Assembly: GCA_012838505.1 (NCBI GenBank)
Contig: DUPD01000057.1
Coordinates: 1 to 34,889, forward strand
Direction: 5' to 3'
DNA length: 34,889 nt
Origin: Bacilli bacterium
GTDB taxonomy: Bacteria > Bacillota > Bacilli > Bacillales > Amphibacillaceae
The translations under genes and the position numbers were made by a program. The notes beneath the pieces were generated by a model. That model did no database searches. It was not told the DNA's origin and saw nothing but the letters and a program-made list of their open reading frames with translations. Positions 1 to 8,568 of the stretch are shown one piece after another (the stretch's first letter is position 1; every line of letters begins with the position of its first letter).

Positions 1-100
1 TTAGAGTAAGATCCCTCAGAGACGATGAGGTAGATAGGTTCGAGGTAGAAGCATGGTGACATGTGAAGCTGACGAATACTAATCGATCGAGGACTTAACT
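1..100 (+). rRNA. 23S ribosomal RNA, 3' end (partial)
   Basis: The first 100 bases match the extreme 3' end of Bacillus 23S rRNA, including the conserved stretches around GATAGGTTCGAGG, GAAGC and GCTGACGAATACTAATCG, and finish in GAGGACTTAACT, the usual end of the molecule. The rest of the gene lies upstream of the window. It precedes a 5S gene on the same strand, so this is the tail of an rrn operon transcribed in the same direction as every protein gene here. The exact mature end is judged by similarity to B. subtilis and may be off by a few bases. About 79 bases separate it from the 5S gene, with no tRNA in between. Confidence 0.95.
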
Positions 101-179
101 AAAATAAGTGTTTGATGATTCACCTTGTCAGTTGCACTTCTTATCTAGTTTTCAGGGTATAATAATTATATATCCATGA

Positions 180-292
180 TTTAGTGACAATAGCGAAGAG
201 GTCACACCTGTTCCCATACCGAACACAGAAGTTAAGCTCTTCAGCGCCGATGGTAGTTGGGTTTTCCCTGCGAGAGTAGGACGTCGCTAAGC
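180..292 (+). rRNA. rrf: 5S ribosomal RNA
   Basis: This 113-base stretch has the full Bacillus 5S pattern: GAAGAGGTCACACCTGTTCC, CCGAACACAGAAGTTAAGC, CGCCGATGGTAGTTGG and GAGAGTAGGACG. The ends TTAGTGAC and GTCGCTAA pair to form helix I, with one G-U pair, which fixes the boundaries. It is the last gene of the rrn operon; no tRNA genes follow it, and a terminator lies directly downstream. Confidence 0.97.
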
Positions 293-297
293 AAAAT

Positions 298-340
298 AAA
301 ATCCTCAAGTGATAAAACCTTGAGGGTTTTTGTTTTATTA
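298..340 (+). terminator. rrn operon terminator
   Basis: CCTCAAG (303-309) and CTTGAGG (319-325) form a hairpin extended by an A/U-rich lower stem and followed by a T-rich run (GTTTTTGTTTT). It lies a few bases after 5S rRNA and is a standard intrinsic terminator. Confidence 0.9.
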
Positions 341-477
341 AAGAGAGATAGTTGCAAGTCACAGATCATCTAACATATACTGATTATAGTGGAAACTTTA
401 AAGTACATCACACTAGAAATATGTGAAAGTAATTTAATGAATTTCCAATTAAATTGATGAAAAAGAGAGGCTTTATT

Positions 478-1320
478 ATGAAAAAAATTGCTTGGATTAC
501 GGATAGTACGTGTGGTTTATCATAGGACTTTATTGATCAACATAATATATTTGTCCTACCAATGATTGTGATTATTAATAATATATCCTATCGTGAGGAT
601 ATTGATATTACCAAAGATGAAGTATATCAACTACTTCAACAACATGGTGAGGGTGCAAAGACAAGTCAACCACCATTTGGCGAATTTGTTGAGTTATATA
701 AAAGGCTAAAAGATGAATACGAAATTGGTATTGCTCTTCATGCATCAAGCCAATTAACAGGTACGTATCAAAGTTCAATGAGTGCGGCAAAGATGGAAGA
801 CTTTCAAGTAGAAGTTATTGATTCTAAAATCGGTTCTTATGCACTTGGTAAGATGATTAAAAAGGGAATTCAAATGGAGCAAGAGGGTAAGTCTTATGAT
901 GAAATCGTTCGTGTCCTAAAAACGTATCCAGATCAAACTGAAATGTATTTATTACCGAGAAGTTTGGAACAGTTGAAGCGTAGTGGTCGTGTGAGCACAA
1001 CTCAAGCAGTTTTTGCAAATTTATTAAAAATTAATTTAATCCTCCAATTTGATAATGGTAAAGTGATTGTTGAAGAGAAAATAAGAAGTCAGAAAAAAGC
1101 AGTGCAACATTTGTTTCAAAAGATTGAAGAAGTCTACCGAAGTGGTCGAGTAGATGAAATTGGAATAATGTATGCTGGAGCTAAAGAATTAGCTGAACAA
1201 TGGAAAGATGAACTGAAACATTTATATGAAAATTTAAAAATAAAAGTAGAACCATTAGTGCCTGTGGCTGGAATCCATACAGGCCATGGTACAATGGCAA
1301 TATCTTGGTTGAAGATTTAA
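478..1320 (+). pseudogene. DegV family protein, interrupted by an in-frame TAG
   Basis: DegV proteins bind fatty acids and, in many Firmicutes, present them to fatty-acid kinase (FakB role). Reading from ATG 478, with AGAGAGG upstream as ribosome site, gives MKKIAWITDSTCGLS, then TAG at 523-525, then DFIDQHNIFVLPMIVIIN and the rest of the protein in the same frame to TAA at 1320. The total is 280 codons, the usual DegV length. Family motifs lie on both sides of the stop: TDST at residues 8-11, then TSQPPFGEF, SSQLTGTYQSS, DSKIGSYALG and the terminal HTGHGTMAISW. The downstream open frame has ATG 562, but nothing like a Shine-Dalgarno site precedes it, so an N-terminally shortened product lacking TDST is unlikely to be made efficiently. 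The intact downstream frame points to a recent mutation, a sequencing error or readthrough. It sits between rrn and ctsR with its own terminator and no partner gene. The family call is firm; which DegV paralogue it is cannot be told. Confidence 0.85.
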
Positions 1321-1328
1321 GCTGTAAT

Positions 1329-1365
1329 AATAAATAGATTTCCATACAGGAGTCTATTTATTTTT
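1329..1365 (+). terminator. AU-rich terminator after degV-like gene
   Basis: AATAAATAGA (1329-1338) and TCTATTTATT (1353-1362) form a 10-bp A/U-rich hairpin followed by TTT. It is weak but well placed between the degV-like stop and the mgtC-like gene. Confidence 0.5.
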
Positions 1366-1425
1366 CTTTCAACTGTATAGTAAAAATTGGTGTTAAAATT
1401 TAATTATAAAGGAAATGTGATCCAC

Positions 1426-2121
1426 ATGAATGAAATTTTTAACTCTGACTTTTTTATTATGAGCATGAGACTCTTGTTAGCAATAGTATTATCTGGTTTA
1501 ATTGGATTTGAAAGAGAAATCAATAAGCATTCAGCTGGCTTTAGAACACATATCCTCGTAGGGGTAAGTTCATGTCTAATGATGCTTTTGTCATTATACG
1601 GTTTTGAAGAATATAGCGATTCATTTCCAGAGTTCATTAGATTTGATCCAGCAAGAATCCCATCATATGTAATTAGTGGGATTGGTTTTTTAGGTGCAGG
1701 AACGATTATTGTCACTGGTGTCAATGTAAAAGGATTAACAACCGCCGCATCAATTTGGGCTGTTGCTGGTTTAGGCTTAGTCGTTGGAGTTGGCATGATT
1801 GAAATTGCTATATTAACAACAGTAATTATTATTTTTAGCTTGTTTTTTCTTAACAATGTTGAAAAATTGATTAATAAAAAAGACAATCGAAATTATTTAC
1901 TAATAACGGTTACAAATATTAAAGTCATCGATCGTATTTTTTCGCAATTTAATGATCATAATGTTGAAGTAAGCAATATAAATTTTGAAAAAACTAATCA
2001 AGATGATACTGTGATTACACTGGATTTATTGCCTGGTAAAACAACAGTTATTGATCAGCTCTACCATGATTTATTAGCTATTGAACACGTTAAACAAGTT
2101 CGAAATACAAAAACAGTATAA
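1426..2121 (+). CDS. MgtC/SapB (YhiD) family membrane protein
   Basis: The 231-residue product is an MgtC/SapB-family inner-membrane protein. Family members are linked to survival at low magnesium or in acid, but the transport or regulatory role of this one is unknown. The N-terminal half holds the family signature LSGLIGFEREINKHSAGFRTH, followed by membrane segments VGVSSCLMMLLSLYG, VISGIGFLGAGTIIV (the conserved GIGFLGAGTI motif), TTAASIWAVAGLGLVVGVG and IAILTTVIIIFSLFF. The last 70 or so residues form a soluble ACT-like domain. I chose ATG 1426 because AAAGGAAATG precedes it and because the upstream in-frame extension is not family-like. The gene stands alone between the degV pseudogene and the ctsR promoter; it is not part of the usual B. 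subtilis order at this place. Confidence 0.88.
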   Translation: MNEIFNSDFFIMSMRLLLAIVLSGLIGFEREINKHSAGFRTHILVGVSSCLMMLLSLYGFEEYSDSFPEFIRFDPARIPSYVISGIGFLGAGTIIVTGVNVKGLTTAASIWAVAGLGLVVGVGMIEIAILTTVIIIFSLFFLNNVEKLINKKDNRNYLLITVTNIKVIDRIFSQFNDHNVEVSNINFEKTNQDDTVITLDLLPGKTTVIDQLYHDLLAIEHVKQVRNTKTV

Positions 2122-2124
2122 TAT

Positions 2125-2153
2125 TTGCATCTGAACTAGAAGCAGTATAAAAT
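2125..2153 (+). promoter_or_regulatory. sigma-A promoter of the ctsR operon
   Basis: TTGCAT (-35, 2125-2130) and TAAAAT (-10, 2148-2153) are separated by 17 bases. The predicted start near 2160 falls at the edge of the CtsR operator, so bound CtsR would block it. Confidence 0.75.
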
Positions 2154-2161
2154 ATAACTAT

Positions 2162-2178
2162 GGTCAAATATAGTCAAA
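2162..2178 (+). promoter_or_regulatory. CtsR operator
   Basis: GGTCAAA (2162-2168), spacer TAT, AGTCAAA (2172-2178) is an exact match to the known CtsR direct heptad repeat (RGTCAAA-NAN-RGTCAAA). A further partial GTCAAG follows at 2179-2184. It lies between the promoter and the ctsR start and indicates autorepression of the operon. Confidence 0.95.
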
Positions 2179-2200
2179 GTCAAGCAGGAGGAGAAATAAG

Positions 2201-2662
2201 ATGCGTAATATTTCAGATGTAATAGAGGCGCATTTGAAACAAATTATTGAACGAAATAAACATAAAACTGTTGAAATCAAACGAAGTGAGATTGCTGATC
2301 AATTTGCATGTGTTCCTTCTCAAATTAATTATGTCATCAACACTAGGTTCACACCGGAAAAGGGTTATCATGTTGAGAGTAAGCGTGGTGGTGGTGGCTA
2401 TATTCGGATTCAACGTATGGCGGTGAATAGTAAGAATAACTTAATTGATGAATTGATTGATTTGGTTAGACCAAGTGTAGATCAACGTGTGGCTGTTGCT
2501 GTAATTGAAAGATTGTATGAACAAGAGTATATTTCAATTAGAGAAGCTAAGCTAATGATAAATGCAATCGATCGAGAAGTTTTGGCATTTAAGTTGCCAG
2601 TTCGTGATGAGTTACGTTCCCGAGTTTTAGTTGCGATGTTGAGAGCATTAAAACATAACTAA
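2201..2662 (+). CDS. ctsR: CtsR, transcriptional repressor of class III stress genes
   Basis: CtsR is the repressor of clp genes in low-GC Gram-positives. It binds the heptad repeat as a dimer, loses DNA binding on heat shock, and is handed to ClpC/ClpP with the help of McsA/McsB. The 153-residue product has the DNA-binding half with SEIADQFACVPSQINYVINTRFT (helix-turn-helix) and the glycine-rich beta-wing SKRGGGGYIRI at about residues 62-72, which is the thermosensing loop. The C-terminal half (REAKLMINAIDREVL) forms the dimer/McsB-contact domain. Length matches the family (about 154). The start ATG 2201 follows GGAGGAG. It is the first gene of ctsR-mcsA-mcsB-clpC and is preceded by a perfect CtsR box. 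Confidence 0.97.
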   Translation: MRNISDVIEAHLKQIIERNKHKTVEIKRSEIADQFACVPSQINYVINTRFTPEKGYHVESKRGGGGYIRIQRMAVNSKNNLIDELIDLVRPSVDQRVAVAVIERLYEQEYISIREAKLMINAIDREVLAFKLPVRDELRSRVLVAMLRALKHN

Positions 2663-2690
2663 ATTTTACACTCGTAAGGAGGGTTATCAT

Positions 2691-3239
2691 TTGAAATGTG
2701 AAGTTTGTCAACAACGAGAAGTATCCGTTCATTTAACTAATTATCTTAATGGTCAAAAAACAGAAATTCATCTCTGCCAACAGTGTGCTATAGAAAAAGG
2801 GTATCTAGATGCAGATGAAGAGTCATATACGATTCACGATTTACTTAGTGGATTCTTCAATGTTCAAGCGAATCCAACTACAAAAGCAGAACCAGATCAC
2901 CGTGCGGAACATCAATTGACATGTCCGCAATGCCAAATGACTTATCAACAGTTTAATAAAATTGGTAAATTCGGTTGTTCAAAGTGTTATCAAACATTTT
3001 CATCATTTTTAAATCCTATTTTTAGAAGGGTTCATAGTGGAAATACGGGTCATACTGGGAGAATACCTAAGCGAAAGCACGTGCACTTGCAGCATCAGCG
3101 ATTAATTCAAAATTATCGTGATCAACTACAAGAGCTTGTTAAAGAGGAGAAATTTGAAGAGGCTGCAGAACTACGTGATAAAATTAAAGATTTAGAACAA
3201 GAAGGGAAATCTTCTGCCAAAAAAGGAGATGAGCTTTAA
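2691..3239 (+). CDS. mcsA: McsA, zinc-finger activator of the McsB arginine kinase
   Basis: McsA binds and activates McsB and links it to ClpC. The 182-residue product carries four CxxC pairs: Cys3/Cys6, Cys29/Cys32, Cys78/Cys81 and Cys96/Cys99, matching the two zinc-binding modules of the family. A UVR-type coiled-coil segment ([25 protein letters not shown], roughly residues 140-167) follows; the ClpC middle domain is built alike. The start is TTG 2691, chosen because AAGGAGG precedes it at good spacing and because the first CxxC begins at residue 3. The stop overlaps the mcsB start by one base (TAATG), implying translational coupling. Confidence 0.95.
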   Translation: MKCEVCQQREVSVHLTNYLNGQKTEIHLCQQCAIEKGYLDADEESYTIHDLLSGFFNVQANPTTKAEPDHRAEHQLTCPQCQMTYQQFNKIGKFGCSKCYQTFSSFLNPIFRRVHSGNTGHTGRIPKRKHVHLQHQRLIQNYRDQLQELVKEEKFEEAAELRDKIKDLEQEGKSSAKKGDEL

Positions 3240-4306
3240 TGTCATTACAGTCTTTTATTGATCAGGCGATAAGTCCTTGGATGCAAGAGCAAGGTCCAGA
3301 CCATGACATCGTATTAAGCACACGAATTCGCTTAGCAAGAAATTTTACAGATGTGCCTTTCCCATTAAAGGCAGATGATACTAAGCTTCAGATCGTTTCC
3401 AATTGGTTAAAAGAACATTTTAATCATCAGTCTTTTTTAGAATATAAAAACTTAGAATATTTTGATATGGCAAGTTTACAGCAACTAGAAAAGCAAATTT
3501 TAGTGGAAAAACATCTAATTAGCCCATTATTAGCCGAGAGGGATAAAGTAAGTGGTGTCTTACTCTCAAAAAATGAGCAAGTATCAATTATGGTTAATGA
3601 AGAGGATCATATTCGATTACAACTTTATCTCCCGGGTTTACAACTTGAACGTGGTCTGACAGAGGCATTTAAAATTGATGATTGGTTAGAAGCAAAAATT
3701 GATTATGCATTTGATCAAGAGCGGGGATATTTAACAAGTTGTCCAACAAATGTAGGTACGGGACTTCGAGCTTCGGTTATGATGCATTTACCTGCACTGA
3801 CATTAACGGGTAAAGTGAGAAAGATGCTTCCAGCAATTCATCAACTCGGTTTAGTTGTAAGAGGGATTTATGGTGAGGGTAGTAAAGCCCACGGAAATGT
3901 TTATCAAATTTCTAATCAAGTCACTTTAGGTCGATCAGAGCAAGATATCATTCACGACCTCCATAGTGTTGTTAAACAATTGATTAATTATGAGCGTAAA
4001 GCAAGACAATCACTCATTGAACAGTCAGGTATTCGGTTGGAGGATCGGATTTTTAGATCATACGGTACGTTAAAATATAGTCGGGTGATTGAATCGCAAG
4101 AAGCTGCCAAATGTTTATCAGATTTACGGCTAGCGATAGACCTTGGTTATATTCAAGATTTATCAACGACAGCTGTCAATGAATTAATGATTTTAACACA
4201 GCCCGGTTTTTTACAACAATATACTCAAGAGATTCTGACACCTGAAAAGCGTGATGTTAAACGGGCAAGTATTATTCGAGAACGTTTAAGTATTGAAGAT
4301 AAGTAA
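3239..4306 (+). CDS. mcsB: McsB, protein-arginine kinase
   Basis: McsB phosphorylates arginine side chains using ATP and so marks proteins, including CtsR, for ClpC/ClpP degradation. The 355-residue product is of normal length and resembles phosphagen kinases. STRIRLARN at residues 27-35 is the nucleotide-binding signature, EEDH at 121-124 carries the catalytic acidic residues, and the loop [15 protein letters not shown] includes Cys168, the phosphagen-kinase cysteine. Near the C-terminus, [14 protein letters not shown] is the phosphoarginine-sensing region. The kinase therefore looks active. The start ATG 3239 overlaps the mcsA stop and follows AAAAGGAG. Confidence 0.96.
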   Translation: MSLQSFIDQAISPWMQEQGPDHDIVLSTRIRLARNFTDVPFPLKADDTKLQIVSNWLKEHFNHQSFLEYKNLEYFDMASLQQLEKQILVEKHLISPLLAERDKVSGVLLSKNEQVSIMVNEEDHIRLQLYLPGLQLERGLTEAFKIDDWLEAKIDYAFDQERGYLTSCPTNVGTGLRASVMMHLPALTLTGKVRKMLPAIHQLGLVVRGIYGEGSKAHGNVYQISNQVTLGRSEQDIIHDLHSVVKQLINYERKARQSLIEQSGIRLEDRIFRSYGTLKYSRVIESQEAAKCLSDLRLAIDLGYIQDLSTTAVNELMILTQPGFLQQYTQEILTPEKRDVKRASIIRERLSIEDK

Positions 4307-4323
4307 AGGAGGAAGATGCATCA

Positions 4324-6759
4324 ATGATGTTTGGTAGATTTACAGAAAGAGCGCAGAAGGTTTTGGCGCTTTCACAAGAAGAAGCGATACGATTGGGACA
4401 TAACAATATTGGAACAGAACACATATTACTAGGATTAATTCGAGAAGGTGAAGGGATCGCTGCTAAAGCACTTCACGCATTAGATTTAGAAAAAAATAAA
4501 ATTCAAGAAGAAGTAGAGGCTTTAATAGGTGTTGGACAAAAGGGACCAAAAACAGTTCACTATACACCGAGAGCTAAGAAAGTGATTGAGTTATCAATGG
4601 ATGAAGCGAGAAAACTTGGTCACACTTATGTTGGAACAGAGCATATATTACTAGGTTTAATTCGAGAAGGTGAAGGGATTGCAGCTCGAGTGTTAAATAA
4701 TCTAGATGTTAGTCTCAACCGAGCGAGACAGCAGGTTTTACAACTATTGGGCAGCAATGAGCCTGTCCGTAAAGGCCAAGCAAGACATACACAAAGTAAC
4801 AACCCCGCTAGTACACCGACGCTGGACTCGTTGGCACGTGATTTAACACAGATCGCTAAAGAAGGTAATGTTGATCCAGTGATTGGTCGGGAGAAGGAAA
4901 TTGAGCGTGTCATTCAAGTGTTGAGTCGTCGTACGAAGAATAACCCTGTTTTAATTGGTGAACCTGGCGTTGGGAAAACTGCAGTAGCAGAAGGATTAGC
5001 CCAACAAATTATTAATAATGACGTCCCTGAAACATTACGAGACAAACGTGTGATGACGCTAGATATGGGAACGGTTGTTGCCGGTACGAAATATCGAGGA
5101 GAATTTGAAGATCGGTTAAAGAAAGTAATGGAAGAAATTCGTCAAGCCGGTAATGTTATTTTATTTATTGATGAACTGCACACGTTAATTGGTGCTGGTG
5201 GGGCAGAAGGCGCAATAGATGCTTCAAATATTTTAAAACCATCACTAGCTAGAGGTGAATTACAGTGTATCGGTGCAACAACAATTGATGAATATCGAAA
5301 ATATATTGAAAAAGATGCAGCACTAGAGCGACGGTTCCAACCAATCAAGGTGGACGAACCAACAACAGAAGAGTCAATTGAGATCTTAAGAGGACTTCGT
5401 GATCGTTACGAAGCACATCATCGTGTCACAATTACTGATGAGGCAATTGAGGCTGCTGTTCAGTTATCAAGCCGTTATATTACCGATCGTTTCTTACCAG
5501 ATAAAGCGATTGACTTAATTGATGAAGCGGGGTCAAAAGTGCGTTTGCGTTCATATACCGCACCATCAAATTTAAAAGAATTAGAGCAAAAATTATCTGA
5601 AGTTAGAAAAGAAAAAGATGCGGCTGTTCAAAGTCAAGAATTTGAAAAGGCGGCCTCATTACGTGATCAAGAACAAAAACTACGAAAAGAATTAGAAAAA
5701 ACTACAGAAAAATGGGCGGAAAAACAAGGTAAAGAAGACTCTCGCGTTGTCGTTGAAGACATTGCCTCAGTTGTATCAAATTGGACGGGAGTACCTGTCG
5801 ATTCGTTAACTAAAGATGAAACAGAACGGTTATTGAATCTGGAAAACATTTTGCACAATCGACTAATTGGTCAAGCTGAAGCCGTGACTGCAGTATCTAA
5901 AGCGATCAGACGCGCACGTGCTGGACTAAAAGATCCGAAGCGTCCAATTGGTTCATTTATTTTCTTAGGCCCTACGGGTGTCGGAAAAACTGAATTAGCC
6001 CGTGCATTAGCAGAGGCGATGTTCGGTGATGAGGATGCGATGATCCGGATTGATATGTCTGAGTATATGGAAAAGCATACGACATCACGTCTAGTTGGTT
6101 CACCTCCAGGGTACGTTGGGCATGAAGAAGGTGGTCAATTAACTGAGAAAGTCCGGAGCAAGCCGTACTCTGTTGTTTTACTCGATGAGATTGAAAAAGC
6201 ACATCCAGAAGTGTTTAATATTTTGCTGCAAGTTTTAGAAGATGGTCGTTTAACAGACTCAAAAGGAAGACTAGTCGACTTTAGAAATACAGTTTTAATT
6301 ATGACTTCGAACGTTGGAGCAAGTGAGCTTCAAACGAATAAATTTGTTGGTTTTAATATTGGCGATCAACAAGCAGACCATAAGCAGATGAAGGCAAAAG
6401 TAACAGATGCATTGAAAAAAGCATTCCGTCCGGAGTTCTTAAACCGAATCGATGAAACGATTGTCTTCCATGCGCTTGAACGTAAGCATATGAAAGACAT
6501 CGTCACATTAATGATAAAGCAATTACAGAGTCGATTGGCTGAACAAGGTCTAGACTTTACATTATCAGCTAAAGGGATTGAGAAGATTGCTGAAGAAGGA
6601 TTTGATCCGGAATATGGGGCGCGGCCACTACGTCGTTCAATTCAAAAAAATATTGAGGATCTCTTGTCTGAAGCTCTGTTAAGAGGAGAAATTAGCAAAG
6701 ACGAGCAAGTCAGGGTTGGATTAAGCAGTAATGGCAAGTTTATTATATTAAATAAGTGA
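4324..6759 (+). CDS. clpC: ClpC, AAA+ unfoldase of the Clp protease
   Basis: ClpC unfolds substrates, including arginine-phosphorylated proteins, and feeds them to ClpP. The 811-residue product has two N-domain repeats (about residues 5-75 and 80-148; each contains [17 protein letters not shown]). The first AAA+ module has Walker A GEPGVGKT at 212-219 and Walker [13 protein letters not shown]-like middle domain ([21 protein letters not shown]) binds adaptors such as MecA or McsB. The second AAA+ module has Walker A GPTGVGKT at 549-556 and Walker [13 protein letters not shown]. Last comes the D2-small domain. The VGFNIG loop (about residues 676-681) is the likely ClpP-docking tripeptide region. 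Start ATG 4324 follows AAGGAGGA; an ATG directly after it (4327) is an alternative. Last gene of the operon; a terminator follows at 6826. Confidence 0.97.
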   Translation: MMFGRFTERAQKVLALSQEEAIRLGHNNIGTEHILLGLIREGEGIAAKALHALDLEKNKIQEEVEALIGVGQKGPKTVHYTPRAKKVIELSMDEARKLGHTYVGTEHILLGLIREGEGIAARVLNNLDVSLNRARQQVLQLLGSNEPVRKGQARHTQSNNPASTPTLDSLARDLTQIAKEGNVDPVIGREKEIERVIQVLSRRTKNNPVLIGEPGVGKTAVAEGLAQQIINNDVPETLRDKRVMTLDMGTVVAGTKYRGEFEDRLKKVMEEIRQAGNVILFIDELHTLIGAGGAEGAIDASNILKPSLARGELQCIGATTIDEYRKYIEKDAALERRFQPIKVDEPTTEESIEILRGLRDRYEAHHRVTITDEAIEAAVQLSSRYITDRFLPDKAIDLIDEAGSKVRLRSYTAPSNLKELEQKLSEVRKEKDAAVQSQEFEKAASLRDQEQKLRKELEKTTEKWAEKQGKEDSRVVVEDIASVVSNWTGVPVDSLTKDETERLLNLENILHNRLIGQAEAVTAVSKAIRRARAGLKDPKRPIGSFIFLGPTGVGKTELARALAEAMFGDEDAMIRIDMSEYMEKHTTSRLVGSPPGYVGHEEGGQLTEKVRSKPYSVVLLDEIEKAHPEVFNILLQVLEDGRLTDSKGRLVDFRNTVLIMTSNVGASELQTNKFVGFNIGDQQADHKQMKAKVTDALKKAFRPEFLNRIDETIVFHALERKHMKDIVTLMIKQLQSRLAEQGLDFTLSAKGIEKIAEEGFDPEYGARPLRRSIQKNIEDLLSEALLRGEISKDEQVRVGLSSNGKFIILNK

Positions 6760-6825
6760 GAAATTGATCGTAATGAATGCATGATTAGGTAGCTTCAGGA
6801 AGTATCTTTTCTCTATTATTTAAGA

Positions 6826-6862
6826 AAAGCGGAAGGTAATCTTTACCTTTCGCTTTCTTTTA
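6826..6862 (+). terminator. terminator of the ctsR-mcsA-mcsB-clpC operon
   Basis: AAAGCGGAAGGTAA (6826-6839) pairs with TTACCTTTCGCTTT (6843-6856) through 14 bp, with one G-U pair and a three-base loop, followed by CTTTT. Confidence 0.92.
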
Positions 6863-7125
6863 CATATAATAGATGAGACGGCTAAAGTAACTGTTTAGAT
6901 CAGTAGTGTTGCATAAAGTTTACTTTCCTATGTCAATTCTTATCGTTGTGGTTTGAGATAACGGATATTGATCGATCAATACAACCGCTATGGATATGAT
7001 TCTCTTACTTAGAGCTAATCTTGTTACAAATTTGCAATGATTACACTATTTTTACACAGATAATTAACCTGTATGTAATATTTGTAAGTTCAATATAGCG
7101 TATAATGAATGAAAGGGGAATGTGC
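6863..7125 (+). other. clpC-radA intergenic region, no gene seen
   Basis: No coding frame with a ribosome site is visible. The region holds an inverted repeat (AAAGTAA 6884-6890 / TTACTTT 6920-6926) and a perfect 16-base palindrome TATTGATCGATCAATA at 6966-6981, flanked by CGG and CCG. No good promoter is obvious: TTACAA-17 bases-TATTTT (7024-7052) is poor. A TATAAT at 7101-7106 lacks a -35 and would start transcription inside the radA ribosome site. The radA promoter must be in here, but I cannot place it. Confidence 0.5.
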
Positions 7126-8493
7126 ATGGCAAAAAAAAGAACGAGCTTCGTTTGTCGTGATTGTGGCTATGAAACACCAAAATGGCTGGGGAAATGCCCC
7201 AGTTGTAATCAGTGGAATACATTAGAAGAAGAACTAGTCGTGAAAACAACTTCAAAGCATCGTGGTTTAGGACAAGACAGTAAACAAAGACCTGAAAAAA
7301 TAACTGCGATAGAAACAAAAGAAGAAGCTAGAATGAAAACAAAGATGCCAGAACTTAATCGAGTTCTTGGTGGTGGTGTAGTTCCGGGTTCACTCGTTCT
7401 AATTGGTGGAGACCCAGGTATCGGTAAATCAACATTATTACTCCAAATTTCAGATCAGTTAGCTAATCAAGACCATTCAGTCCTTTATATTTCTGGAGAG
7501 GAATCTGTACGTCAAACGAAATTACGTGCAGACCGACTTGGTGTTACGTCTGATCAATTGTATGTCCTGTCTGAAACGAATATGAGCTTGATTTCTGCGC
7601 AGATTGAACAGCTAGAGCCGACACTTGTTGTGATTGACTCAATTCAAACGATATTTAAAGATGAGGTGACAAGTGCCCCGGGAAGTGTCTCTCAAGTACG
7701 TGAATGTACAGGAGATTTGATGCGAATTGCCAAAACAAAGCATATCCCTATCTTTATCGTTGGTCATGTGACAAAAGAAGGTGCAATTGCTGGTCCAAGA
7801 ATGCTTGAGCATATGGTAGATACTGTTCTTTACTTTGAGGGTGAACGACATCATACATACCGCATTTTGCGGGGTGTCAAAAACCGTTTTGGTAGCACGA
7901 ATGAAATGGGTATTTTTGAGATGAAGGAATCCGGGCTTAAAGAAGTATTAAATCCGTCAGAAATATTTTTAGAAGAACGATCACAAGGAGTGGCAGGATC
8001 AACTGTAGTAGCTTCGATGGAAGGCACACGTCCCGTCCTTGTTGAGATCCAATCTTTAATCTCACCAACAAGTTTTGGTCAGGCTCGGCGAATGGCAACA
8101 GGAATTGATCATAATCGAGTGCCATTGCTGATGGCCGTTCTAGAAAAGCGAGTCGGTTTATTAATGCAAAATCAAGATGCATATGTAAAAGTTGCTGGTG
8201 GAATCAAATTGGATGAACCAGCGATAGACTTAGCAGTCGCGATCAGTATTGCTTCTAGTTTTAAAGGAAAAGCTTGCTCTCCCTACGATGTTTTAATTGG
8301 AGAAGTCGGCTTGACTGGGGAAATCCGTCGTGTCTCTAGAATTGAACAACGGATACAGGAGGCTAATAAGCTTGGGTTTAAGCGAGCAATTATTCCGGCA
8401 CGTAATTTAGATGGACTGCAAACACCCGATTCAATTGAAATTATCGGTGTTGATTCAATTCAAGAAGCATTGAAAGTGACTTTACAAGAGTAA
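7126..8493 (+). CDS. radA: RadA, DNA repair ATPase (branch migration helicase)
   Basis: RadA is a RecA-like ATPase that helps process recombination intermediates during DNA repair and transformation. The 455-residue product begins with a four-cysteine zinc finger ([18 protein letters not shown]). The RecA-like ATPase domain follows, with Walker [11 protein letters not shown] at 94-103 and the RadA-specific KNRFG motif at 252-256. The last third is the Lon protease-like fold ([31 protein letters not shown]) without a protease role. ATG 7126 was chosen over upstream in-frame ATGs at 7105 and 7120 because AAAGGGG (7112-7118) is spaced correctly only for 7126, and the homologues begin MAK. In B. 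subtilis disA follows directly; here it does not. Confidence 0.96.
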   Translation: MAKKRTSFVCRDCGYETPKWLGKCPSCNQWNTLEEELVVKTTSKHRGLGQDSKQRPEKITAIETKEEARMKTKMPELNRVLGGGVVPGSLVLIGGDPGIGKSTLLLQISDQLANQDHSVLYISGEESVRQTKLRADRLGVTSDQLYVLSETNMSLISAQIEQLEPTLVVIDSIQTIFKDEVTSAPGSVSQVRECTGDLMRIAKTKHIPIFIVGHVTKEGAIAGPRMLEHMVDTVLYFEGERHHTYRILRGVKNRFGSTNEMGIFEMKESGLKEVLNPSEIFLEERSQGVAGSTVVASMEGTRPVLVEIQSLISPTSFGQARRMATGIDHNRVPLLMAVLEKRVGLLMQNQDAYVKVAGGIKLDEPAIDLAVAISIASSFKGKACSPYDVLIGEVGLTGEIRRVSRIEQRIQEANKLGFKRAIIPARNLDGLQTPDSIEIIGVDSIQEALKVTLQE

Positions 8494-8568
8494 ATCTAGT
8501 ATTTTTTGAAAAAAGAAGGTTAAATTTATCTAATATTGGGGATTATAATAACTAGGAGGTGAAAAAAT

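Noticed and set aside
141-362. Open frame on the minus strand over 5S rRNA
   Set aside because: It is antisense to a clear 5S rRNA gene and its terminator, with no ribosome site or recognisable protein.
1404-1886. 160-codon open frame on the minus strand over the mgtC-like gene
   Set aside because: It is a shadow of a conserved gene; the predicted protein has no recognisable family features.
7101-7106. TATAAT as the radA -10 box
   Set aside because: No -35 at proper distance, and transcription would begin within the radA ribosome binding site.
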